NCBI RefSeq assembly: GCF_963583255.1
Contig: NC_084816.1
Location: 17,037,100 to 17,101,099, forward strand
Source: Pyrus communis
Taxonomy: Eukaryota; Streptophyta; Magnoliopsida; Rosales; Rosaceae
Length of the DNA: 64,000 bases
Direction of reading: 5' to 3'
Shown piece by piece: positions 12,655 to 23,829 of the stretch; the stretch's first letter is position 1, and the number at the start of each line of letters is the position of its first letter. A program made the position numbers and the translations under genes. The notes under the pieces are model-generated. The model was given only the letters and a program-made list of their open reading frames with translations. It did not search any database and had not been told where the DNA came from.

Positions 12655-13345
12655 GAAATTTTTTTAAAGTGTCATATGAACTTATACACATTTTTCAATT
12701 TATTATAAGAACTAAACTTTTAAGTAATTTGTCAGATCAGTTTTCCAAAAGTCATTAATTTTTCATCTCATTCTAACACTATAATTAAGTTTCCATCCAA
12801 AATATTTGCACATGACTAGTGTTATGGGTTATTTCAGCCATTTGAACTCATTTTCATTTCATTATTTGCCACGAGCAATAACTTTATAAAAGCAATGTAG
12901 GTTGGATATTTACCATTGTTTTAGAGGACAACTGTACTTTAAAACCACGTGATATATGTTTTGAAGATTGTACTGTTGGAGAGAAATTTGATCAAAATTA
13001 TATCATGTCATTATGTTAAGTTTCATTTTTTTATTTTGAATAAAAAATATTATTCCATTATATAATCATTTTCATTTTTTAGTATGTAGAAACCTTTATA
13101 TTTTTGTTTCGTTGAATGCAACTTTTTAGAAAGGAAATGGAGATTTAAAATGTCCTAAATAACTCTAAACATAAGTCATGTGTAAGACATACGATTTATT
13201 TTGAATGGAAAACTTAACCGAGTTAAGGGTATATGACAATTTAATGATTTCACAAAGTTGTTATGACAAATCTTAAAATTTTAATTCATATGACAAATTG
13301 ATAAGTGTACGTATAAGCTCATATGGCATTCAATTTTTTTTTTTT
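12655..13345. mobile_element. Non-coding fold-back element, about 690 bp
   Basis: The two ends are imperfect inverted repeats. The left end starts near gtgtcatatgaacttataca (about 12668). The right end, read on the other strand, gives tgccatatgagcttatac, followed by similar A/T-rich blocks. The similarity extends roughly 60 bp inward. The interior is AT-rich without a reading frame. No convincing target-site duplication could be fixed, so class and exact ends stay open. Confidence 0.5.
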
Positions 13346-14380
13346 TTCTTGTAATCAACTATGCTAGAAAATAACAGTAACGACTAATGAGCATCATGAG
13401 TGGTGATGGAGATAATTAGTGGATTTAAATAAAACTAACACAGGTTATCTTACCGTACTGCTCTCTGGTGTGCCATTAAATTTCAGGACTGTTTGAGCTG
13501 CATGTGGCAAGAAATTATTCCATATTATTTTTGTTTATTTATTTCTGAAAAAAAAGAAGGTATAGTAATGATAAGCAATAAAATGAAACAAGGATAATAC
13601 TGTCGGAGAGGGAGAGAAGCAAAACCTGATGAGGTGAAAGTGGAAGTTGAACTTGAACATCTTAGAGTGTTGAGGTGGGGGAAAGACACGGTTGTAATAA
13701 CTTGTATCATAATGAATGTACAAAGAGAATGGTGCTCGACAGTTGAAACCCCAGAAAGTCTAGAGAGCTCGTCCTAATTGGATATATATGTTTGTGCATG
13801 TGGACATTAAGAACTACATGCGTTGCCGTCTGCATCTCGCCGGCCTTTCTTCAAAGCGTAGCCATCTCTGTTTCCCCGGCCTTTCTTCAAATCTACAATT
13901 GTTGCCGTCTTTGTGTTGCCGTCTTTGTTTTACGTATTCTCGTGCGTTTCAGAAATTAAGTTATACACATAGTTTAGCGAACAAGAAAGCAAGCAATTGA
14001 GTAATTATATATGCAACTTTTGTCCCTGCCTTGCATGTTTGCAAGCAAGTGGCACTATTTCTTTCGGTATGAGTTGTTACAATTTATTGATTACATCAAT
14101 ATATTTTACTATAAAAGTGACTACCAGAGGCGTGTTACAACTTTTAGCGATCATAATTAAATAGATTGAATTGACTTGGTTTCATACTTGTTATAATGTT
14201 TGGATCGAAACAGACTCGATGTTAGTCTTTCATTTCCTTCGCTCCCCTTTTTCGGTCCCTTGGCAGCTTCTGGCGGACCGGCAAAACTGTTTGGAGCGTC
14301 TTTGGTTCATGTCATTTTTTTTTAAAAGTAGGTTCATGTCATTTACAGTGTCTCACATTTTTGTAAAGTAAGAGATACTT
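13346..14380. other. Intergenic, no gene recognised
   Basis: Short open frames on both strands near 13525-13723 and at 13788-14000 have no recognised family. The minus-strand one is serine/threonine-rich and looks superficially like a plastid transit peptide (see rejected items). The plus-strand piece repeats a ttgccgtctttg-like motif a few times. Confidence 0.4.
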
Positions 14381-14385
14381 TGACA

Positions 14386-14718
14386 TGTTGAGAATGAATC
14401 CAACATTGATGGGAAGAGAAACCTTACTTGGGCTTATAAGTAAGTTGGATACTCCTCATATTGCCAATTAGTTTTATGGTGAAACCTCAACTTTCTTCAT
14501 AGTATCAGAGCAGGTTGTTCAACGTTTGAAGCCAAATGGCCACATACGCTCCACGTCATCCCGTTGTGTTGTTCACGTGTTAAGCTTGAAACGTGAGGAG
14601 GCGTATTGAGAATGAATCCAACGTTGATGGGAGGAAGAGTCCTACTTGAGCTTATAAGTAAGTTGAGCTACTCTCAATATTGTTAATTGGTTTTATAATG
14701 AAACCTCAACTTTCTTCA
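14386..14718 (+). mobile_element. TRIM (terminal-repeat retrotransposon in miniature), old copy
   Basis: Two direct repeats, 14386-14499 (114 bp, starting TGTTGAGAATGAATCC) and 14604-14718 (starting TATTGAGAATGAATCC), flank a 104-bp centre. The centre opens with tagtatcagagcaggtt, a one-base variant of the tRNA-Met primer site. Flanks tgaca (14381-14385) and taaca (14719-14723) fit a 5-bp target duplication with one later change. There is no coding capacity, as is typical of TRIMs. The LTR and centre resemble the three-LTR element at 47796-48351 (shared gccaattgg-like, ccacgtca and gaagccaa blocks), so both belong to one family. Confidence 0.8.
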
Positions 14719-14723
14719 TAACA

Positions 14724-16919
14724 AACCATGGTGCTATGGGCTCTAATTTTTCTTGGTGGGGATCGCCTCCAGGTTTTTTTTTTTTTTTCTTTGTCATAGA
14801 TATTGGTTGATAATGCCTAATTAAATAATGTTACATTTCGGTTGTTACAACCTTTAATGTATTTTTTTTCCGAGGTTTCGGCTATATTTACCCCTCGTTA
14901 TACTCTCTTTTATAACAAAGTTTGGTAGGTATGGATGCTTTTGCCCTAGTCTATGACATATTGAAAAAAATGGTATCCGACTAGTTATTTATTCGAGACT
15001 TACTTACAATTATAAAACAATGCAACTAGAGAGTGATGATAGTAATAATTAGTACAATTTTGTCCAATAAAATCTCACGAATTGCAGTATTTCGACTTAG
15101 TGTTTTAGCTATTTCAGTTAGTTTCATTTTTAACCAAAATTTCTTGTTTACAGTATTTCCTTTACATAATTCCGTCAAGATCCATCGAGTCTATAAAATA
15201 GCAATCCAAGCTATAGGTAACTTATCGTTATCTTCTTTATCTTGTTGATTTGTATTGTTTTCACTATTCTTTTCAGAATTATTTCGTTAGCACTAGAAAA
15301 AAAAATTGAAATTCTTTTATCATTCAAGGCATAAAAAGAACATACTTTATATGAATCAAGCACTACCCTTAAAAGAAGGACCAATAACCTGACATGGCGG
15401 ACTGGTAAAATCCTGGCTCACTAGAGACCAAATTCAACCCAGGAAAAATCTTGGCTCACTAGAGACCGAATTCACCCAGATAAAATCCTGGCTCACCCGA
15501 GACCAAATTCGCCCAAACACTACACGCACGATATCCAAATTGCCATCCAAATCTCGTCACCCAAATCCCACTTAAATTCCATTGGACTACGAGTTGGCTT
15601 GATGACATTTCTTCGAAATTTTATCCAAGGGTGTTTCTCTTGTGTCGTCATTACAAGAGATTGTAATTAAAAAATTATTTAATCTTGAATATGTCCGAAC
15701 ATGAACAATAAAACCGTATTCTTTTTTAATCGCGGTGAAATTTTGTTGGAATAAGTTTGTTCCCAAATCACAAATTTCTGTCAAGTCGGAGAGCTTGACG
15801 AAGTGGACAGTATGTTGTCTGGGAAGAAAATGAAAAGTAGTGGAGGACGAAGTGGTTGGGAAAAAGTTTGGAAAAGCACCAAACTCATATACGATCCAAC
15901 TTTTCCGGTTCATTAGAGAGATAGTGCGTCAAATTTACATCAGATATAACTTTTAACTCTAAATATTCGTGTGCATTAGAAATAGATTAACACATAGCAC
16001 GGATAACAACTAAGCAGAAAGCAGAAGCTATGATAATTTGAGTTAAGACCGCCTTATGTCTTTTTTAGTTCGTGAGAGGAAAGAAAGTTAAATACACAAA
16101 ACAGGGGAAAAGCCAAAACTAAACATTTAGGAATCATTATAATAAATTAGGCAAAATGTAATACCAAAAAGACAAACAAACGAGTCGAGCAAGGTCAACA
16201 AAAAACTGATCATGACAAGCAGGAAATTTTTAAAAACAAAGTCGGAGATGGATCTAATCAGGTACTGCTACTGCTATTCTTATATAACCAAGTCGCCCCC
16301 GACTATTTTATCAACATAGGCAAATTTACTTAATAATAATGGAAAAAAAAATGAATAAGAAAGCTTTAAAATAGGAGTAGGATAGAGAATCGGAACAACT
16401 AGTCCTCTTAATCGATCCAATTCCTTATTTTTTCGTATTTGATTATGAATTTTAAGAAAAACTTGCACTTCTGATTCCTTAAGTAAAAGCAAGAAAAATT
16501 AAGAAGTGAAATTATTCTCTATATGTATTTTAGTAAACGCAAGGTACTCGAGAATCAAAATGATTCCTATTTCTTCTAAGTAAACATAGTCAACCACCAC
16601 GGAATATTTGTTTAGCATCTATTTGATCTTAATTTGTATCTATCTTTTTTGTTTTTGAGCAAACGATATTATCTACACTTAGAAAAATGTGATGGGTTTA
16701 ACCTCATAATGAGCTAGCAATAATGTTGTTTAGAGAATATTTTTATTGTCTTTTTCTTCTTCTCATTTTTGTATAATTATTTTCTTTTTTAATGATGGGG
16801 GTGTCGCCCCTTTCTTAGTGGACTTGTATAATTATTTCCACTTTTAGTTATATAACCAACATTATTTGAATTATTACATATTTTATTGAGTCCGCAAGAC
16901 TAAGATACCCCTCGTTGAA
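14724..16919. other. Intergenic, AT-rich, no gene recognised
   Basis: No family was recognised in any frame. It contains the small minisatellite at 15406-15516, described separately. A stretch near 16657 (aaacgatattatctaca) recurs near 30412 and is probably a dispersed repeat end. Confidence 0.4.
15406..15516. repeat. Three-copy minisatellite, about 36-bp unit
   Basis: Three imperfect tandem copies of a unit built on aaatcctggctcactagaga followed by a ccaaattcaccca-like half. The copies differ at scattered positions. There is no coding role. Confidence 0.65.
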
Positions 16920-17138
16920 AATTTAGAAGACTGTTAATGCTGGTGTTCCTAGAATTATTGAGCACTTGGCTTGTTCTGATCCTGGATGGTTTAAATTGAA
17001 TGTCGATGGTGCAAGAAGTGGTTAAAATGCTGGACCAGTGCTGGGGGCGTTCTTAGAAGTGATACTGATGACTGGATTTATGGTTTTTCGGCTATCTTAG
17101 TGGTCTTTTGCATGAAACCTTACCCGACCCTCGCCCTC
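16920..17138 (+). pseudogene. LINE-type RNase H remnant, left half
   Basis: Translation gives GWFKLNVDGARSG followed by a stop, then a GPVLGAF-like stretch. This matches the start of the RVT_3/RNase H domain found at the end of plant non-LTR retrotransposons and related sequences (family pattern W-K-x-N-x-D-G). The frame has stops. It is cut at 17138-17141 by the Harbinger insertion and continues at 20184. Confidence 0.65.
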
Positions 17139-17141
17139 TTA

Positions 17142-18575
17142 GGCCATCTCCAACTGAAGGGTCCAGAGGGTCAGATGGCCGAAAATAGCCTGAAAACTGT
17201 CTCCAACCGAGAGCTAGGCCAAAGGGCTGTGGAATATGAGAGGGCCCTACGGAATCGGAGAGGGCTAGAGGGTTGGCTGCAGCCAGCCGGGGGTTGGCCA
17301 GAAAATATAGCATTCCTGTCAGTTATAACCGACAGGAATATATTTATATTAAAAATTAAATGTATTCCTGTCGGTTATAACCGATAGGATTGCTTAAAAA
17401 AAATTTAAATACAACGGCTAGTTAGCTAGATGTTGTATTCAATTTTTTTTATTTTATTTTATTTTTTGTTTTTGGTTTTTTGGGCCAATTGTTTTTTTAA
17501 ATTCTTAAAAATTCTAATTTTTTTTTTCCTATAAATACCTAAACCATTCATTAAATTTAAGTTCTAATTTTTTTGGTTTTTTGGGCCAGTTATCTTTGTA
17601 GTTTTTAAATTTAAGTTGTTAGATTTGAATTTAAGTTGTTGTAGTTTTTAAATTTAAATAATAAATTATGTTTGGCCCTATGGCCCTTTGGCCCTCGGTT
17701 GGAGACAGTTTTTCGTGACAGGGCTAAAATGAGCCCTATGGCCCTTTGGCCCTCGGTTGGAGACGGAGGCAATTATGGCCCTGTACTGTTCATTAAAATA
17801 TTAATATCTTGGAGAAACTTGGAGGCCCAGAGGGCTAAAACAAGCCCTTTGGCCAGTCATTGGTTGGAGATGGCCAACCGAAATGCCAGAGGGCCAAAAA
17901 TAGCTCGAAAACCGTCTCCAACTGAGGCCATCTCCAACCGATGGCTGGCTATAGGGCTCGTTTTAGCCCTCTGGCCCTCCAAGATTCTCCAAGATATTAA
18001 TATTTTAATGAACAGTACAAGGCCATATTTGCTTCCGTCTCCAACCGAGGACCAAAGGGCCAGAGGGCTCGTTTTAGCCCTATCACAAAAAACCATCTCC
18101 AACCAAGGGACATAGAGCCAAACATAATTTATTATTTAAAAACTACAACTTAAATGTTGTTTAAGTTTCATGTTGTTAAAAACTACAAATTTTGTAAAAT
18201 AAAAGTTATAGGAAAAAAAATAGAATTAAAAAAAAATGAAAAATAGAAGTTATAGGAAAATTTTAGTAAATAAAAAATAATAATAAAAAAACTGTAAAAA
18301 AAAAACATTCAAATCAATCATGTCGGTTATAACCGACAGTAATACATTTATACTAAATAATATAAATGTATTCCTATCGGTTTTAACCGACATGATTGAA
18401 TTGAATTCTGGCCAGCCCCAGGCTGGCTGGCTGGCTGCAGCCAGCCCTCTAGTCCTCTCCAATTCCGTGGGGCCCTCTCAGATTCCACAGCTCTTTGGCC
18501 TAACCCTCGGTTAGAGATGGTTTTCAGGCTATTTTCGGCTCTCTGGCCCTCTGGACCCTTTGGTTGGAGATGGCA
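17142..18575. repeat. Head-to-head pair of MITE copies forming a large imperfect palindrome
   Basis: The segment 17142-17874 runs from ggccatctccaac to its inverted partner ggttggagatggcc. A second copy starts near 17936 in the opposite orientation and ends near 18575. Matching landmarks occur in mirror order: the cagccagccc block at about 17280 and 18440, the gttataaccgac hairpins at about 17317/17365 and 18318/18372, and the ccctttggccctcgg blocks at about 17690 and 18050. The arms would form a stem of several hundred bases. Confidence 0.75.
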
Positions 18576-18918
18576 TGAGGGCCAGGCCAAATGGCTCGTG
18601 GGCCCCACTGGACAAAAAGGGGCCAAAGGGCCAACCAGCCGGCCCAAAGCAGCCAGCCATCCGGCCTCGGGCCGGGGTCCCATTTAAACCTTAACAGCTA
18701 GCTGGCGTCACGCTGACATCAGGTATCTTTGGTTTTTTTATTTTTGTCTCTTTTTAGGCCAAAATATTTATAAAAAAATTCTCATTTTTTCCTATAAATA
18801 CCTAAGTCATTCCTACACCATTCCTCACAAATTTTTCACCATTCCTACACCATTTCAATTCTCATATTTTCTTACCTTTTCCAATAATATTTCCTTCAAT
18901 TTTTTCAATAATTTTCAA

Positions 18919-19800
18919 ATGGCCTCATATGCAATGAAAGGTAAGGCTAGGACCCAAAAAGAAGATGAAGCTCTTTGTAGGGCTTATAGATGGGTGTCAG
19001 AAGATAGTGTGAGGGGGAGTTCTCAAACAAGTAAAGGTGTTTGGACTCGTGTGTCTAAAAAATACTTAGAGTTTTACGAAGGCACCACTCCACCGAATAC
19101 CTGAAACCATGAGAGTTGTTCTTCAAGATGGAAGAAACATCTTCAGCCAAGTTTGAACAAATGGCATCAAGCACTATTAGCAGCCACAAGTAGACATGAA
19201 AGTGGCGCTAATTACTACGACAAAGTAAGTGTTTTCATAATTTATTTTAAATATTTAATTATATTCATTTAATTTCATAAATAAATTTTCTTTGATTTTT
19301 GTAATTATATTCAATTATATTACATTTAATTTCATAAATAAATTTCCTTTAATTTTTATAATTATATTTTCTAGGTACGCCAAGCAAAGGAATGGTATAT
19401 GGAGGGCATCTCAAAACCCTTTCAGTTTCACGGTTGTTGGGAATTTGTAAATGGTGGGTGTTATTTAAAGATCCACCTCAACATAGAGTAGGTCTTACGC
19501 CGGTGTTCGAAACTGCATCCTCAGCTGTAGATATAGATGAAGATGAATTTCCTACGATTCAACAAATAAGGGTAGAAAATCCGTCTTCAGGTGAAGGTTC
19601 CATACCTAGGGCTATGGGACGAAACAAGGCCCGAAGGTTGAAGGAAAAGAGCAAGGCAACGGATGATTACGCCACTTAACAGGAAGTGGCGGCCTCATTA
19701 CGGTTAATGGCGGAGCAAAATGCCTTTGTCGCGGAAGAAAGGAACCGTATGCATGAAGAACGGGCCAAACAAATACAGGAAAAGATAAGAATATGGAAAT
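18919..19800 (+). pseudogene. PIF/Harbinger ORF1-like protein relic (Myb/SANT and NAM-associated type)
   Basis: The start MASYAMKGKARTQKEDEALC leads into a SANT-like helix with a W-T-R-V-S-K-K-Y motif. It is stopped by TGA at about 19102, where a change from CGA would explain the stop; reading on in the same frame gives a CSSRWKKHL-like helix. An intron with GT-AG borders runs from about 19226 to 19375. Exon 2 then shows FQFHGCWE and, in a shifted frame, WVLFKDPPQHRVG, followed by an acidic linker and a basic tail with coiled-coil character. This is the accessory ORF1 of plant Harbinger elements, often annotated as glutathione S-transferase T3-like by mistake. One nonsense and at least one frameshift make it non-functional. 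Confidence 0.65.
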
Positions 19801-20183
19801 GAACACTTCGAATTACACTCCAAAGAGTAAGGCATATTTTGATAGGAAAAAAAAATAAAAAAATTATGACCCGGCGGCAGTTGTTGACCTTTGACTATAC
19901 TTCTACAATGACGGATGATGAATATAATGATGATTTTAGATATTAAATTTAAATTGTTGTGGTTTTTAAATTTAAGTTGTTGTGGTTTTTAAATTTAAGT
20001 TGTTGTAGTTTTTAAATTTTAGTAGTTTTTAAATTTAAATAATAAATTATGTTTGGCCATTTGGCCCTCGGTTAGAGATGATAAGAAATATGGACATGCA
20101 CTGTTCATTAAAATATTAATTTCTTAGAGGACCAGAGGGCTAAAACAAGCCATTTGGCCAGCCTTCGGTTGGAGATGGCCTTA

Positions 20184-20449
20184 GCACTCTCAGTCTGGAT
20201 GTAAGCATTTTATTAGTCTCTTCAATCATGCTGACCTGCAACATGGTTACAGAGAAAAGAATATGGTGGTGGATGGACTTGCTAAGTTAGGCCTTCCTTC
20301 GAATCTTGGAACTTTTTTTTATACCCCTCCTCCAGTGTTTCCGTTGTTTTAGATGATTTAAGTGGTTTCTCTAGGCCTCGAGCTACTGTTGTTGGTTTTT
20401 GAGCTTGTTTTCTATCTTCTGGGCTTTAGCCCCGTTGTACACCAAAACA
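20184..20449 (+). pseudogene. LINE-type RNase H remnant, right half
   Basis: After the Harbinger right end the interrupted domain resumes. Translation around 20220-20350 gives NHADLQHGYREKNMVVDGLA followed by KLGLPSNLG and a PPPVFP tail. This matches the C-terminus of plant RVT_3 domains (motif H-x-R-E-x-N-x-x-A-D-x-L-A). The part between the two halves is partly missing. The segment ends at the 9-bp duplication of the next element. Confidence 0.65.
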
Positions 20450-20458
20450 AATTAATTT

Positions 20459-21956
20459 GGGTAAATTGCATAGAACTACCTCAACTATTGGGTCATTAAC
20501 AATTTCATACCTCGTCTTTAAAAAGTTTCAATGTCATACCGTATCTTCGAATTTGTTGCAATGTCATACCTTCAGTCAGTTGTCTATCAATTCCTCTGCT
20601 AAATACTAACGTGACTTGTGACTTGGCACACTTTCTATTAAAAAACTAATAAAATATCATTAAAAACTAAAAAAAAAATCATTTAATATTTTTTAATTAT
20701 TAAAATAACAATTAATTAAAGAAAAGTTATTAAAAATTAAAAATTAAAAAATTAAAAAAAAACCCACCCCATGTTCGTCTCCCCCCCCTGGGGCCAACCC
20801 CCTTCTCCCCCCACTCCCTGCAACCCAGAAAGAAAGAAGAAGTAAAAAAAAAAATAAAAAAAAAAACCCACCCCATGTTCGTCTTCCCCCCTGCTCGCCA
20901 CAACCCTCTTCTCCCCCCACCCCTTGCAACCCATAAAGGCCAACCCCCTTCTCCCCCCACTCCCTGCAACCCAGAAAGAAAGAAGAAGTAAAAAAAAAAA
21001 TAAAAAAAAAAACCCACCCCATGTTCGTCTTCGCTCGCCACAACCCAGAAAGAAAGAAGAAGTAAAAAAAAAAATAAAAAAAAAAACCCACCCCATGTTC
21101 GTCTTCCCCCCTGCTCGCCACAACCCTCTTCTCCCCCCACCCCTTGCAACCCATAAAGAAAGAAGAAGAAGAAGAAGAAGAAGAAGAAGAAGAAGAAGAA
21201 GAAGAAGAAGGGATAAAAAAAATAAATAAATAAAAAATAAAAAACCCATCTTTATCTTCCCCGACCCCCCTTCCCTACAACTCACCCATTTCTTCATCTT
21301 CTCGTCTTCCCCTTCCCTCCTCCTTCGCACCGACCCTGGCACCCACTACCTGCAGCCCAGACAAAAAAATAAAAATAAAAATAAAAATAACCATCTTCAT
21401 CTTCCCTGCATCCCAGATCCCGTCTTCCGCCGATTTCGCGGGTGGAGGGGGGGCAATGCGTGTGGATTTAAGGAGTCAGGCGTGTAGAGGAGGGAAGAGG
21501 GTGGGTGCAGAGGAGGAGGGAAGGGGAAGACAGGAGGGGAAGAAAGGGGTGGGTTGCAGGGAAGGGGGGTCGGGGAAGATGAAGAAGGGTTTTTTTCTTT
21601 CTTCTTCTTCTTTTTCTTCTTTCTTTCTTTCTGGGTTGCAAGAGGTGAGGGGAGAAAGGGGTGGAGGGGGGAAGACAAACATAGGTGGGTTTTATTTATT
21701 TATTTATTATTTTAATATTTAAAAAAATATTAAATGATTTTTTTTTTAGTTTTTAATAATATTTTTTTAGTTTTTTAATAGAAAATGTGCCACGTCACAA
21801 GCCACCTCAACATTTAATGGATGAATTAACAGACAACTGACGGAAGGTATGAAATTGTAACAAATTCATAGATGAGGTATGACATTGAAACTTTTTAAAG
21901 ATGAGGTATGAAACTGTTCATGACCAATAGTTGAGGTAGTTCTGTGTAATTTACCC
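20459..21956. mobile_element. Mutator-type (MULE) non-autonomous element with long TIRs, 9-bp TSD
   Basis: The left arm starts GGGTAAATTGCATAGAACTA, and the right arm read in reverse starts GGGTAAATTACACAGAACTA. The arms stay similar for roughly 235 bp, an estimated 85 percent by eye. AATTAATTT flanks both sides exactly (20450-20458 and 21957-21965), the 9-bp duplication of Mutator elements. The centre is purine/pyrimidine-biased tandem sequence without a transposase. Long open frames through the centre are products of biased composition. Confidence 0.85.
20758..21240. repeat. Purine/pyrimidine-biased tandem repeats inside the MULE
   Basis: Four copies of a block beginning ccaccccatgttcgtct occur near 20762, 20867, 21011 and 21086. 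Each is followed by C-rich sequence, a ccctgcaacccagaaagaaa-type run and an A-rich tract. A (GAA)n run follows at about 21157-21210. Unit spacing varies from about 75 to 145 bp through internal deletions. Confidence 0.75.
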
Positions 21957-21965
21957 AATTAATTT

Positions 21966-22775
21966 AGAAGAAAGTAGAGGGGAAATGTATTTGTGAAGGA
22001 AAGGATGAAGTGAGAAGAGGATGGTGCGATGAGAAGACGGAAGTGAAAAAGAATTAACTTTAAAACTAGCATTAAGTACCTAATACCCTCTGTCCTTTTA
22101 GTGTCCTTCCAAATTGATTTTAACATTTTTAAACATTCTAAACAATTATCTAACATATTAAAAATGTCACATTCATTAAGCCTAGTTAAAAATCTACTAA
22201 ATTAACTAGAACTTACTTTGGCTCCAAAATCAATAGAAGGTCATCAAAGCATAGTCTCCACCAACTAACGATCACCGCCACCCCATTAGGCCATCACCTC
22301 CAAACCCAACGCAAAACTACCAACTCCACCTACAACTCAAGCCGCGAACATCAAGAAGAAGGTCATGGAGGTTGCTTAAATATGGACTGTTATGATGCGG
22401 CCACCACCATCTTCATCGGCCACAAAGAAGAACTTGAATATTTACGAGCCGAGAATCAACGAACATGAGCATAAACAAACTCTTTGAAACTCTTTGATAC
22501 CCTTATGAGATCATTGGGTTCCATATTTTATAATATATGTTGAAATTTAGATTTTGGGACAACTAATATTAATGTTGACCATATTATACTCAGTTGATGG
22601 GTTCTAAATATAATATATGTTTGAAAATTCATTGGAGCTTAACGCATGTGATAATTTCAATAAGTTAAATATTTACTTGGAATGTTTAAAAATATTAAGA
22701 TTAATTTGAAATGACACTAAAATATTGAGAGTTTTTAAGTACTTAATCGTTAAAAATAATTATAAAAAAAAAAGA
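21966..22775. other. Intergenic, no gene recognised
   Basis: AT-rich sequence with no family match in six frames. It leads directly into the 5'-truncated P450 relic. No upstream P450 exon is visible here. Confidence 0.45.
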
Positions 22776-23829
22776 GCAGATCTATATCCCTCTGTTAGCT
22801 TGCTTCATTTGGTCAGTGGAATCAGGCCTAAGCTTGAGAGGCTGCATAAACAAGCCGACAGGATAATGGAAAACATCATCAACGAACATCAGAAAGATCT
22901 TGAAACTACAAAACATGTTGAGGGCGAGTCAGTGGAAGATCTTGTACATGTTCTCCTAAAATTTCACGAACATGGTGGTGCGCTTGAATTTTCACTTACT
23001 ACTAACAACATCAAAGCAGTAATCTTTGTGAGTACACTTTCTGTCCATATCAGAGATATCATGCTTTATTAAGTCAAATCAGTTTTCGATTTCAGTTTTA
23101 TTACCCCAGTTCTTGTTTCTTAATATACGACCTCAGAATAATATGAATTCTTGTTTCTGGTTAATTATTAGTCTTTCTGAATTCTAATTCTACATGAACC
23201 TTTTTCAGGATGTTTTCTCGGCTGGGAGTGAGACATCAGCTACAACTGTAGATTGGCCAATTTCAGAAATGATGAAAAATCCAAGAGTAATGAAAAAGGC
23301 ACAGCGTGAGGTGAGGGAAGTGTTTACTAGAAAAGGGAAGGCAGATGAAACAAGCATCAGAGAGATGAAGTATTTAAACGCAGTAATTAAAGAGACGCTG
23401 AGATTACACCCTTCTGTTCCCCTATTACTTCCAAGAGAATGCGGAGAGAAGTGTGAGATTGGTGGATATGGAATACCTGTGAAATCCAAGGTAATCGTCA
23501 ATGCGTGGGCTATCAGTAGAGATCCCAAGTACAGGACTGAGCCTGAGAGGTTTAAACCAGAGAGGTTCCTTGACAGCTCCATTGACTACAAGGGAACAAA
23601 GTTCGAATACATCCCGTTTGGTGCAGGAAGGAGAATATGTCCGGGCATATTATATGGTCTGGCAAACGTTGGGCTCCCGCTTGCATTGTTCCTATACCAT
23701 TTCGATTGGAAACTTCCCGATGGAACGAAGCACGAAGACTTGGACATGACCGAGACCTTTGGCATCGCGGTCTGAAGAAAACAAGACCTGCACTTAATTC
23801 CGATTCCGTATCATCCTCCGCCTAATTGA
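22776..23829 (+). pseudogene. CYP71-type cytochrome P450, 5'-truncated, premature stop
   Basis: P450s of this family are ER-anchored monooxygenases, often of terpenoids; a CYP71D-like subfamily is my best guess. Exon 1 is represented only by its end (22776-23027, starting ADLYPSVSLLHL). An intron with GT-AG borders follows, and exon 2 runs 23209-23829. Visible motifs: I-helix AGSETSA, K-helix KETLR, PERF, and heme loop [10 protein letters not shown] near 23617-23646. About the first 210 residues, including the membrane anchor, are absent. TGA at 23773-23775 replaces a codon that would be CGA in the family pattern, and the same frame continues RKQDLHLIPIPYHPPPN to a stop at 23827. Both defects indicate a pseudogene, though the truncation is decisive. 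Confidence 0.85.

Larger units (their letters stand above)
17142..20180 (+). mobile_element. PIF/Harbinger element complex with ORF1 relic, TSD TTA
   Basis: The outer ends are inverted repeats: ggccatctccaactgaaggg on the left, and on the right the reverse complement ggccatctccaaccgaagg. TTA flanks both sides (17139-17141 and 20181-20183), the duplication typical of PIF/Harbinger. It interrupts a LINE RNase H relic. The interior holds two inverted MITE-like copies (17142-18575) and an ORF1-type gene relic (18919-19800). No DDE transposase is present, so the element cannot move by itself. Confidence 0.8.

Noticed and set aside
13525..13723. Serine/threonine-rich minus-strand open frame as the missing KS transit-peptide exon
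   Set aside because: The obvious donor (tcag/gtttt) is in the wrong phase for the acceptor at 7525, the alternative donor is weak, and no family match supports it.
16655..16720. Shared aaacgatattatctac motif with 30412
   Set aside because: Probably a dispersed repeat end; too short and isolated to define an element from this window.
20730..21342. Long overlapping open frames on the minus strand (136-196 codons)
   Set aside because: They run through purine/pyrimidine-biased tandem repeats inside a MULE; composition alone keeps them open and no domain is present.
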